From: Morchella semilibera | Taxonomy: Eukaryota; Ascomycota; Pezizomycetes; Pezizales; Morchellaceae | Reading direction: 5' to 3' | Assembly (NCBI GenBank): GCA_009192285.1 | Contig: WBVU01000008.1 | Location: 1,436,370-1,500,369 of the forward strand | Length of the DNA: 64,000 nt | In this document: in pieces, positions 46,714-58,400 of the stretch | Numbering within the stretch: the first letter of the stretch is position 1 | Layout of the letters: each line of letters starts with the position of its first letter | Position numbers and translations under genes: made by a program | Notes under the pieces: model-generated | The model's database searches: none | Told to the model about the DNA's origin: nothing | What the model saw: the letters and a program-made list of their open reading frames with translations, nothing else

Positions 46714-49700
46714 CTATTCGAAGAGCGCCGTATATCTTCTAACTATATACTCTCTACCTTTGTTGTTTAGTATCCCTATTAGCTCGCGGATATCAGCTGC
46801 TGGAATTATTCTTATTATCCCTTTCCCTCCGCGGTATCGCAGCCTGCCATCCTTATGTACCGGGAAATGCCTTATACATGCGAGAAGAAGTTCGCAATCC
46901 TTTTTCTTCCTGATAGCCCCTCTTTCTTTTAACTGAATCTGCTCGTCAACTGGCTCCGCACCCGTGGCTGTTGTATTCCATAGAGCGAGTCTTCTCGTTA
47001 CTTGCAGATGGCGCCGGATGAAGGCATTCTCCTCTGGATTTGGAATATCCACAGTAAAAAAGAATAGGACCTCGCCGTATTCAGTTAAAGTTTCTCTTTC
47101 CCCATCCCGGAGGTTTCCATTTCGATCCGGTAGAGCTCGTGCCAGTTTAAAGCTTACGAATGATGTTGACCGAGTGAGGTTTGACCTCTGTTTTGTTGAA
47201 GAAGTCGCTTTAAATGGGTATGGGTCACCACGTTGTACTGTAGTCTTGAAATCTACAGCTCGGAATACACGACAATGTAATGGAATCTCATAACCATCTG
47301 CTGTGGCATCTAACTGAGAATCCTCAGCATCATCGATTGCAAGATCCACATCAAAATCTTCGTTTCCCAGGAAGTTACGAAGACATATCCTTTCATATGG
47401 CGTCAAGGCCTTTACCTTTGATGGACCACAGAAAGTTATCGTATCTCTATCGCGCATATCCGATACCACTTTGGCTTCCGGCGGCCTGGAATTTTTTATC
47501 CGTTTCGACAAGAACTTCGCCAGCAGGATATTACCATCTGAGTCTTCATCGCTACTCTCCACCGTTATTCCTTCTTGGTCTATAACGTATACGAGACAGT
47601 TCTTTTGTTCCAACATGGTGATCGTGTTGGAGATATTTTTATTCGTCGAAACCCTAGACTTTGCCGTTTTAGCCAGTGTCCCGCAGAAACGCTCCATCGC
47701 CCATTGCGAGTATGAATACATGGGGCCTGCCCATCGAAGGGCTTGGGGGACATGGATTATTTGGTGAAAAACAGGTAGGCAGGCCTTGAGCCGTGTCCAT
47801 TTCATACGATAGTATCGTCTTTCGTAATAGTCGCTGAACCTCTGGATGCTGACCTCCAATTGGGTCAGGTCGTCGTCGAGAATGGAGTGATCGCATGTTA
47901 GTTGAATAGCCTCTATCAGGTTGACGAATTCAACGTAATCCTCTTCTGGAAGGACCCCCTTCATGTATACCGGACCTATGATGAACGCAAACAGCTTCCA
48001 CTCCGCCGCAGTCATCATATTGATGTATTCTAAAAAGTTTCTGAGTAGCGGGCCAAACAGCTGTGGAAACGTAGATGAACTCGATGCAATATCGGTGCTT
48101 ATCCGCTCCCATATCTTCAATGGTATGTTGTATGGGTCCTCATTTGCGATAACCTTTGAATCCCGGCCTCTCGATCTTGCCTGTGCTGGATTTGGTCTAG
48201 ACGGTGCCCTCGCTCGTCTTGTTATACCAGGGCCACGACCTGCTGGTGTCACTCTATTTCGCCGAGCTCGAACCTGTATATAAATACACATCATGATTTA
48301 GTAAATGATTGATTTTTAGATATAACTCATGTAAGATTGTTGTATATTACCGTTTGTCTCCCACTCCTTGCAGTGGCTGGAGAACCCCCTTCTTTTACGC
48401 CGTCGAGTTCGTTTTCACTCAGCTCGCTGTCAGCATCAGATCCGCCTGGGCTTTCCTCCTCGCGACCACGATCGATCATGTCAATATCTTCCTCTTCCTC
48501 AACATTCGAATCTTGCCCCGATTCCTCTTCTGAATCCTCTTCCGCACCTGCAGATTCCTCCTCCGGTTCGTCACTGAGCTCCCCCCTGTCTCTCTGCGCT
48601 TGATTTCCCGCACCTCGCCGCCGGGTCCAGCTGGCTCACTTTCACCGACATCCATACAAATCTTCCTCTCCAGTGCTTGACGAGATCCGGAATGATGTTC
48701 TCGAACCACAAATGCATGCTATCTGGTGGGAAGCTTCGTGGAAAATCAACTGCAGTCAAGCGGCTTAGAATAGACAGACCTTTGATACCATATTTTAGCC
48801 TTTTGCTGCACCGTTGCACCTCTTCTCGCGATTTGTTGAGCACCAGACGAAATTCCTCGTCTATTCGCATTGGGAGGCTTGTACGGTCCTACGTTTTCCA
48901 GGGGTAACCCGAGCCCTTGCGTATTCTAGCCTTCTGTGGGGTGTCTGTCGGCGGAGTCATTGGGCAATACAGGGACCCGTTCCATACACCCCTGACCATA
49001 CAATACTCGCAATAGCAATATGAGCGATTCCCCGTTACTTTCATGAGTTTTTCACGTGCAATCATGTCTGCGGCAACCAGGCATAGATATCCATGAAGAG
49101 TGAAGTGTTTTTCAGGCATCCATGATGGTATCGACGCATTCAAAACACCCCGTATCCCCCGCTCGAGTGCTTCAAGCTCTTTGACCAGAGGGTACAAGAA
49201 AGAGTCAATATCCCTTGGTGTTTTGGGACCTGGTATGAACCCTGTGCAAAGCATGTTTTGTCGTTTCGTTCGAACGGTGGGTGGAAGATTGAGGCACAAA
49301 AGAGCAATCGGCCAAATAGAGAATTTCGCCCTTGACTGAAATATCTGAACCCCATCGGTAGTTAATACGAATCCCAGGTCCGTTTTCTGCTGAATAGGCG
49401 TTTAGCCTTCATGTCTCGGTAAAGATCACCAGTCCAAAAGTCGGAGGTAACACCTTCTTGTGATTCGGCTTGGTCCCGATAAGCTATCAACCAACTTGCA
49501 CGTACTGGATCTGCATACCAAAGCCTGAGACGGTGCTCTATGGGTATATAGTCGTATGTAGCGTAAGGCTCTTTCCTGGCACCTATACCAACCTTCCATC
49601 TGGGGTGTTGACAGTAATCGCATTGCCGCTTATCTGGATACAGCGCATAAGACATGCATGACGACTTACAGCAATCAATGCTTATCGATTCCACGCCGGT

Positions 49701-51376
49701 CTTGTTTTGAATCCATTTCTTCGTAGTTCGGTATCCCAGCACGACCGGTGGTCGACATTCTCGACTGAATCAGTGAAGGATATATTGTTGATCAATGACG
49801 TCATATCGCTTGCCGATGCCCTGGACAGCTTATGTGTAAGTTTTATGTCATGTATTGCCACCGATAGCAGCTCAGTTTTTTGACATTGCCCGTTTTTCTC
49901 ACACCATATGGAAAACCGCCCTCTTCGTCGTCTGTAGTACTGGATTCCACAGATCTAGAATCTGCGCCAGGGTTTGCTCTATCCAACCGTCCCTCACTAG
50001 TACTGCTAGCAACACTATCGCGGCCTGGCATATCCTCATCTGAACTGGATAAAAGATCGGAATATATGTCATACTCAAACTGTGGCTCCGCAACAAATCC
50101 CCTCCTCATTAGGCCTGCAGCTGCACCAACAACATCTTCATCATTATTCTCCTCATCGCTATTAACCCCACTTTCGACCAATACCTCTTCGTATCCGTCC
50201 GAAGTCGATTGGTCGTCACTACCGTCATGATTGATGATGTGGGCGTTTTCTGAAGCCATATCTATATCAGAACTACCCTGTATATGTCGCATAGCCCCAC
50301 TATCTTGCGATTCGTAAGGTAGACTATCCATCTCAATATCTGACTCTTCCGCCATGCCAGGGCTGATTTGGTCGTTTTCGTTGTTTGCTGCAGGTGAATC
50401 AGCTGCTTCGGATCCTGGATGCTGCACGTATGGCAATATTGGAGGGGGGCTCGAGGGCTATAATATTCTCATCATCGGAACTATCGGCTGCATCCGCCGG
50501 GATATGCTCATGCCTGTTCTCGAAATGTTCCTTTTGATACCGGCGCGGGGTCACTCGGGGCTTTCGAGCTGGCAGTTCCGGCGGTTCTTCGTCCACATCT
50601 AGATCATCCTCGGGCTGGTCTGCAGCTGGTTCATCAGAAGACATCATGTCTCCCCAAGCAACACTTTCAGACTGATGATGGCTTGTTTGGTCATTCAGCT
50701 CCGTGTTAACATGATCTATTAATCTAGGTACAGCGCGACGTCGTCTTCTTGCAGGAAATTCCGGGGCATCAAATTCATGATCAACTCCGACCAGGCCCCC
50801 ACCCACGCCACCCATGTAGCCCGGTCCAATATGTCTTGGAGATCGCAAAGATGAATCGTGGGGTGAAATGGCTCTGGGTTCTGACATCGCCGGTCGGGCA
50901 TATATGGCTGGCCTTCGGGTTCGAACTGTTCGGGGTGTTCTAGCGGGTATAATGGCCTGTAGCTCATCATCCTCGTCCGACTTATCCCCCTGCACCCCAA
51001 GCTGATCATCGTTATCTCCAGAGCTTGCACCATCGTCATCCAGCTGTTGGTCGCGAATGTGTCTTCGGTTTGGGGCCCTTTGGGACGGTTTGGATCGAGG
51101 TCTCCTGGCAGGCAAATCTGGACGTTGTAGCTCTGTAGTCTCTCTTGTCGCATCTCTTGCCCGTGAACCCATATCAACATTCCCCTCGAGCTCCTGATCA
51201 TCGACTCCGCTTGAGTTTTCGATTTCGTCATCGTCCCCACGCGGCGAAAATAACTGATCCAACCTGTCTTGCTCTTGCGCCTGCAAGTGCATGTGCCATT
51301 CTGATAACTTCGTGACCGGATGTGGACGGATGTCGAGCAGCGAGCAGCTACAAACGCGGTAGAAACCAGCAGGCAT
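46714..51376 (-). pseudogene. tnp2-type CACTA transposase with several frame changes
   Basis: Clear tnp2 text: LTHKLSRASASDMTSLINN, DLGFVLTTDGVQIF, CLNLPPTVRTKRQN, GFIPGPKTPRDIDSFLYPLV, YGIKGLSILSRLTAVDFPRS, MHLWFENIIPDLVKHW, and the C-terminal half with GPVYMKGVLPEEDYVEF. The N-terminal 400 or so residues are acidic and Ser/Arg-rich. A 77-nt intron at 48274-48350 joins a highly acidic segment (DEPEEESAGAEEDSEEESG) to the last exon 46714-48273. Frame changes are needed near 50446 (run of six G), 49880 (run of six A on the coding strand), between about 49740 and 49790, near 49386 (A run) and around 48880, so as assembled it would not give a full protein. Several sit in homopolymers, so assembly error is an alternative to decay. 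Confidence 0.85.
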
Positions 51377-51906
51377 TTCTCTTTTGATGAGTTAGGTAGA
51401 GTTGAGAAGAAAAAAAAACTGGGGGTCTTGCGCCAAGAAAAAAATTTCGTTTCTTGGGGGGGGGTGTTGAAGCAAAATCGTGGTGGTGTCTATATCTTAT
51501 GTGTGGAAGTGTAAATATGTGGAAGTGCAAATAGACGAGCGAAGTGCAAAAGACGAGTGACCTTGTATGTGTTAGGCAGCTTAGAGCTGTGTGCAACTCC
51601 TACCATCACATGACTTTGATACATCTTATCTGATGGATAGCACCAAAACGGCTAAACTAAGCTTTATCGGATAAGATCAAGACAAGATATGCCTATCGTG
51701 GCACGCTAACTGATTAATTGGGTATAGTCTAAGAAAATTTTCTCCTTTCGCTTGGCTATCAACAATCTCAGCTCATCCAACACCCCCCCATTAACACCCC
51801 CCCCCCCCAACACTACGGCCACTTTCATCCATCATTCTCACTATCATCCCCCCCCCTCTCTTTCAAACAGATACACTCAGTCGGTCCCGTACGCGCAATC
51901 CCACCG
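51377..51906. promoter_or_regulatory. Divergent promoter region of the CACTA element
   Basis: A 530-nt gap separates the two divergent start codons of the element and must carry both promoters. A C-rich stretch (12-C run at 51797-51808) and pyrimidine tracts precede the plus-strand start. No specific box could be assigned. Confidence 0.5.
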
Positions 51907-54631
51907 ATGTCTCCCAGTGTACAAGAGATCTTGCAGGCGAAGAAGGAGGAACTGATGAGGCAGATGCGCGATCTGGAGGAGAAAATGGCTGCAGAGGAAG
52001 CTATGCTCACACAGAGCCTGGAAAGAGAACAGGAAGTACCCGAGCACGCGGTCGAGGGCAAAGGTTCTGATGAAAGCAGTACAGAACAGGCTGGTAAGCT
52101 GATCCATCACCATTCTTCTCCATCTAATTATCGGACCGGTAGGCGGCGGTACGGGTATAGTCATGAAAGTTACTAATGTTCCTATATGCATCTTAGCCAA
52201 GGGAAAGTCCAAAGCTCCTGTTTTGCACCAACGAACGATGACAGGCAGGGGAATACTTTCACCAGTCGGAGTATATACCACCCCCGGCTCCGAGATTAGC
52301 GAAGCAGACTCAGATCAGATAAGCCCCAGCGTTCGAGCTCAAATCATTGCGGAAAAAAGGAAGAGCCAGAAAATGCCGGTCCGGTTTAGTGAGCCTGAAG
52401 GTGGACAATCTCAAGGTCTGAGCTCCAACAAATCCGTGGCAGCCATCAGCTCGAAACATTCGACGATTGCAAGGCAAGGCGGGGCACCGTTACAACCGGC
52501 TAAGTCATCCTCCGCGTCGTCGTCAAAAACTCTACCCCGAAAGTCAGCCTCAATCGTACACGACCATGACACCGACGAAACGAGAGAAGAATCGCCAGAC
52601 CCCAGCGAAAACATCCCAGATGAAGAGGGAGTTGACGTCGATGATGTGGATATGGGTATGGACACTGGTGAAGAACTGCGACCAAACTCCAAGGCTTTTC
52701 GGCGATCCCTCAACATTCGGATGGGCGTGATGATTGAAGGAACAGATAATATTGATAGGAAAAAATTGAGGCTACGGCGGCAATGGGTGTTGGAGGAGTG
52801 TCTGGCCAAGGGCATACGTTTGGACACTTCTTTCAATTCTTATCCCTATGAGACGAAGATGTGGCCTATGATCAAGTATATTGCAATAACCGCCCCCAGG
52901 GAATGGGGCTGGGACCGCATGTTGGCCAAGGATGTGATTCGAACGATGTGCTGGGATCGGGGACGCAACAAAAGGAATCGAGCACTCAGAGCAGCTGGCG
53001 TTCCCCCGGATCCCACAAAAGCTCGCAGAAAACGGCTCCCTCCCACGACAGCCGATGATAGTGGTGGCTCGGGCAAACACGATAGTAGCCAAAGAGTCGA
53101 GACGGCTATGGAGGCCAATGGAGAAGCGGATGAAGGCCATATGTCCACACGAAGATCGACTGCCCCAACCAGCACAACAATAACACCACCGCCACAGCGA
53201 TCACGTACAACGAATGCCCAAAACAAAGACAACCGCGGAGTTCAACAACCGGTGGTGCTGACAGCGCCAGCGGGTGGTCGAAACCAGGCAAGTAAAGTTA
53301 GCAAAGTCCCAACTGCTGCCACTAAATCCAAACCCCCTACAAACAAACGGCCGCAGGTCAGTGGTGGCACTGAAGGTCCAAAAACTAGCGCTCCCGTGGC
53401 CGTACCGATCAGCAAACTTGTTCGTGGTCGTATGCAAGTTCAAAGCCCCCCTTCCCCGCAATTTGAGTCCAGCCCCCTCGTCCCCCCTGCCCGCACCCCC
53501 GTTCATTTGCATAAATTCAGGCAGCCCAAATTAACAGCACTGGAAACTATCGGGCATGCGGCAAAAGATAAAGCTGATACAGACGAGGAGAAGGATGTCT
53601 TCCAGGTGTTCATGGGCAAAAGGGTTTTCCGTTTTGCCACCGACATAGAATGGGACGAGTTTGAACTTGAAATTCAAAGTCGTGTTGCTTTAGAGGCTGA
53701 TGAGTCTATGTTTTACCGGGCGCGTGGTGGGCGTGATAAAGAGTGGAAGCCTCTTGCCTATCCTGTCGAGTTGGAAAGGATGATAGAACAATACGCTCAC
53801 TGCGGGGCAGAAATTTGTATCAAGGAAGCGGTAAGTCTATATGCCCTGATTATATACTCCTAGGTTAATCATGTCAGCTGTTTGCTAACTTTTGGTGTTG
53901 CTGACTATACAGCGAGCGTTTATAGAAGAGGAGGAGGAGGAGGAAGAGGGTGCTCCTGTTAGGAATAGAAAGAATTCACTGGTTTGGCGATGACCCCGGC
54001 CTATAGATATAATTTATGGTAAGAATTTTTTCTTATACGGAGAACTAACGATATCGGTGCTATGCCATAGCCTGCTGGAGAGCCTGGAGAACCTGACCTT
54101 GTGATTGGAGGGCAGGACATTAATAATCATTCCGAGATAACACAAACTCTCGTCCCAAACACCCCGAATGATTACGAAAAGGGCAAGTTGCTAAGTAGTA
54201 CGGGATTGATAAGCCCACCTGATTCGAACAAGGACTCGGCTTCACCGGAAGGCTTAGCTATAGGGATGATCAGCGAAAGTACTAAACCATGCAAAAGAAA
54301 ATTCCCGCATCCTGAACATGCCCATCTGCCATCACCGGAGCCATCTCAAGTACCGGATTCACAAATCCCCACTACACAGGCAGTTGTTTCGCCTATCGTG
54401 AAGAGAAAACGGGGCCGCCCGAGAAAAAATGAGAGTATTCAGGAGTCACAACTGCCTGCCTCGCAGACTGCAGATCAATTGGAAGAGGATATCAACAAAC
54501 GCAAATCAACCAGGAAGATTACCAAAAGTATGAAAGTTTTGGATAACGGAGAGACCCAGAAAATTACCGGTGATGCTAACAAATTGAAATGTGCGAAGAA
54601 TAAATGGAAAAGAAGAGTGGGTTGGGTTTGA
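51907..54631 (+). CDS. CACTA-encoded AT-hook protein, 816 aa, likely DNA-binding accessory
   Basis: Exons 51907-52093, 52197-53830, 53913-53981 and 54071-54631 total 2,451 nt and join in frame. The first, second and fourth splice sets are good; the third donor (GTTTGG) is atypical but is the one that avoids the TGA at 53991. Parts: N-terminal coiled coil (ILQAKKEELMRQMRDLEEK); Ser/Lys-rich linker; a compact central block with RLRRQWVLEECLAKGIRLD and ITAPREWGWDRMLAKDV; long low-complexity Pro/Thr/Arg linker; folded block VFMGKRVFRFATDIEWDEF; poly-Glu stretch; C-terminal AT-hook KRKRGRPRKN. By position it is the counterpart of TNPA-type accessory proteins of plant CACTA elements and may bind the AT-rich subterminal palindromes; this is inference. 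I know no named family for the central blocks. Confidence 0.75.
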
Positions 54632-54952
54632 AACACGCAATCCACCAGCGTATTTAATTGCACGTGGAACGGCGGAGGGTGAGCCCGGGAGATAATAGGT
54701 AACTGTCCTCTTCATATATATAACTTGCATGGGTGTGGTCGGTCTGATGTGTAATTTTCAGATATGCTCAACAATACCACGTTACATTACCAACCGATAC
54801 ACTTTTCCAGCTGCAACACGTTACGATTGATCTATATACAAGAGCTGCGAGAGGGTGATAGGTATATTAGATACATGTAGGGAAGATTAACTGTATCGTA
54901 TACCATAGTCACCGGTTGCAATTGAATAGCTACTGCGCAATATGCTACTAAA

Positions 54953-55410
54953 ATACTGTTTAAAATACTGTTTAAATTAAACAGCTATAGATAACGTAAA
55001 ACTGTTTAAACTAAACTGCTTAAATTAAACTGCTTAAATTAAACAGTCGTAAACTGTTTAAACCATGAGTCATAGGTCGTTAAAAAAACTGTTTAAATAA
55101 AACAGTTAATGAAAACAGTTTTACTGTTTTACTTAAACAACTTATCTAAAACAGTTTTACTGTTTTACTTAAACAACCTATCTTAAACAGTTTACTGTTT
55201 TACTTAAACAACTTATCTTAAAACAGTTTTACTGTTTTAATTAAACAACTTATCTAAACAGTTCGGGTGTTTAATTTAAACAGTTTCACACACCGCCCAT
55301 AGCAACGAAATTTAAACAGTTTCCAAACAGTTTTCACGCAGTTTTCAAACAGTTTTCTAAACAGTTTACTGTTTAAACCACTAAACAGTTTAACTGTTTA
55401 GACTTAAAAC
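54953..55410. repeat. Right subterminal palindrome array
   Basis: Dense copies of AAACAGT/ACTGTTT half-sites and full palindromes, including three near-identical units containing AAACAGTTTTACTGTTTTA and TTAAACAAC spaced about 44 nt at 55115-55255. It mirrors the left array. Confidence 0.9.
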
Positions 55411-55413
55411 AGT

Positions 55414-55431
55414 CAAATATGTACCTCGGTG
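55414..55431 (-). repeat. Right terminal inverted repeat of the CACTA element
   Basis: Read inward on the minus strand: CACCGAGGTACATATTTG. It is followed outside by AGG, the target duplication. Confidence 0.9.
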
Positions 55432-58400
55432 AGGTTTGTAACTCTAACAGCCCGATAACTGTGCATTTTAGGCCCTTTCCCATTTAAATGAAGCATTTAC
55501 ATGCAATGTCTGATGTAAATGTATCAATAGATGGTTTGCCTACACATTTACAAATGAACATTTCTGTTTACAACTTTCCCTACATTTTTACCAAGTAGAA
55601 GCGTTTCCGAAGTTGCAATAAACGGGGCAGCCAACCCTGGAGTAGTGACAAGGCTGGTCCAGCGGCGGGTAGAGAGTGTCAGAAATCTTAGAACAGTGGC
55701 GCCCAGGTTGGAAACTGCAGTTCGTCGGTTTTTTCTTTTTTCTTTTGCTTAATTAGCAGCTGTATTATTTTCTAAATGTGTATCCAGAATTGGTTATATC
55801 ATATTAACACGGTCGTCTAGGGGTTAAATAGCACAAGCTCAGCTCCTGACGCAGTAAACCTTTGGAATATGTTTCCCACAGGGTTAGGGTTTTCACGTCT
55901 GGTAAATGCTAACACATTTACTAAAATCAACGATTTTACCACCAGAAATCATTCGGCAAGCCCTAATACACACTTGCACCGACAACATATGATAAGGTAG
56001 TAGCATGAAATAATTTTGACGGAAATGATCCAGGTGGGGGTATTTTATCGAGAAAGAACTACCGCGTTAATTAGTCTCAGCGGACCCTCATATTGACCTT
56101 GCAAACGCCCCTCTGATCCGGACCCATACGCACTGTAGGAGGCAACTTCGGCGTCTGTGTAACCCTCCACTGAGACGAATTACTGCGCTTAGTAACTAAT
56201 ATATCATAACTCGTAACCGCTACCCCCGCTTTTCTTTACAACCACCTCGCGCACCAGGGAGGAGACAGAGCTGTTATCTCTGTGTTACTAAAGTGAAGAG
56301 AGGGGTACCTGGCTCACCCTTTAAACCTGCTGCTTGCGAGTATACTGCATGTATTACCTATAATGTCGTGGTTTAACTCCTTTCATTCTTGGCTTGTGTT
56401 ATAAAGGACCACCGGCTCCCGGAAACAAGAGACAAGTATTATGTACCGTGCCCGCGAGACCTAGTAGCACATACGAGCTAGCGAAACCCGTCGCCACTCC
56501 GCTAGTGGCCATGATGACATGGGCTGAATTATGTGGGCGTAGATGTCCCATCACAGGGTATCACTCGGCTCCGGTGGTGCGGTTTTTTTCTTTTTTTCTT
56601 TTTTTTGTTTAATCCATTTGTTGGCGGGGGTTTTTGTTCTTGTTTCTTCAGTTTGCGGTTGATATGACGTGTAGGATGAGACGTGGTGAAGGAATTCGAA
56701 TTTTGAAACCATTTCTTAGGCATGGCCAGGTGGAGGTTATAATGCGCCTTAGTGGCACACCAATTCTCATTTAGCAAATTTGAGCTAAATATTGGTTTAT
56801 AATAACGATTTGATAAGAGAGATATCAGGCTCAGTTAATGAAGCCGCACAAACCTGGAGGGGGGGGTAGTGCCCTATTTCCAGATTAAGGATAAAGACAC
56901 GGGTCCGTTTCCACCGCACCACACGACATTTCACAACAGTTAAGCCACGGGGGGGTATCCAATGACCCAAACCACATGACACAGCCCACTTGCATAATCA
57001 CGACACATCCTTTTTACCACACTCTTCCACCACACCCTGGTGACTGCTCCATGTCAATCCTCATCCGTCCCATGATCTACCGCTCTGACTTGCCACATAA
57101 CGGGCTTTCATCAGGACTATTCCGTCACTGATCGCCGTCACCTAGTCCCGCCACATGCGCGACCCAATCGGCTACACCACAAAAGCCACCTCCACCACCA
57201 CCCCCGCCGGAGCTCCACCCTTCAAAATCCCAACACGTACCATCCACGTCACGGGTTGGTTTCCTCCAACAACTCCCATCTTGAGCCCCCTAGTCCACAG
57301 CTCTACTCCCACACCATCGCTTAAGGAGACATCATCGCCACATGTCACAATCACGCGCTTCCTCCCCCGGCCACCTGCAGCAAACAACGGCAATGGGTTC
57401 GAAGTTCTGACATATTCGTTGCCGTGAATCACTACCACAAAGAGCGATGGATGTGTACAAACACCCAGTTGGCAACCCGGAAGAGAGATTGATTCCACGA
57501 ATATGTTTCCCGCCCATCGGAAATGAATCGGCCACGCCGCATCGCCGCCAACTGGGTGCCACATGGTGCGTTACCCCCTTGCGCGTCCCCGCGCTATAGC
57601 TGCCCCAAGGGAACAGCGCCGCTAGCCTATTACCCGCCTTGCTGCCCGCAAAATTCGTGTCCGCAGCGCCAAGGATCACAGGGTATCACCCAGCAGTGGT
57701 GGGAGGCGTAGTGAACGGATTGCTTTGCCTCCTGTGCATGTCCGTGGCCGCCTGAGCATACATGGTGGAGCGAGTTGCCTCTCCGCCCGAGAGTGCGGTG
57801 GAGGAGCATAATTGCTAGCCCGGTCTGGTGTGATCAGGTGACCGAGTGAGAACCCATGACTAGCGCCGTCAGCGGTTGGTTCGCGTCGGCGTTGCGTTGG
57901 CTGGTACGCAGGGTTGGTAGGTAATCGGGCTCCGCATTCACTGGTGGTGTGAGGGATGCTGCCGGCGCGCGTTGCTCCTTGCGTTGGCTCATCTGTTGGG
58001 CAGTGGGGGTGGCGTACGGATACCTCACAAAGTGTTATATCGTGGTTGGTATTCTGGTACCGGCGGCGGAATAAGGAGCGAGGTGGCTTTGATGGTATTA
58101 TCTTTGGTCGGCTTTGGGCATCACTAGCAGGGCTGGCGTTACCACGAATGCTATTCCGGTGGTGGTTTCTACAGCCGCGCCACACTGCGCACTAACAGTT
58201 CGAATATTCTTGCTAAGTGGTTGTATATCTAAGCAGCAACCCCCAGAGGTGGCTTGGGATGCGATAGACTCCGGTGTAGACTCGCTGTGCGCTAGTTAAT
58301 GCCTTGCCCATTCAGCAACCGGGGATGTGAAACTGTGTGGCACATGACCCGTGTTTAACTTTAAAAGCTTAGGTCTGGTGTCTTTTGGGAGCCGCTCCGA

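Larger units (their letters stand above)
46071..55431. mobile_element. Complete CACTA-type DNA transposon, 9,361 bp
   Basis: Left end CACTATGGTACATACATTTG and right end (read inward) CACCGAGGTACATATTTG are inverted repeats sharing CAC and GGTACATA. AGG stands immediately outside both ends (46068-46070 and 55432-55434) as a 3-bp target duplication, typical of the CACTA/EnSpm superfamily. Inside are subterminal arrays of TTTAAACAGT..ACTGTTTAAA palindromes, a tnp2-type transposase on the minus strand and a divergent AT-hook protein gene on the plus strand. Ends and duplication are intact, so insertion is likely fairly recent, though the transposase frame is interrupted. Confidence 0.92.

Noticed and set aside
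48337-48603. Plus-strand Ser/Pro-rich open frame
   Set aside because: It is the antisense of the acidic segment of the transposase.
53201-53512. Minus-strand open frames inside the AT-hook gene
   Set aside because: Shadows of the plus-strand coding exon.
55808-55880. tRNA-like GTCGTCTAGGGGTTAAATAGC stretch
   Set aside because: It resembles a D-arm, but no B box or acceptor pairing follows, so no tRNA is called.
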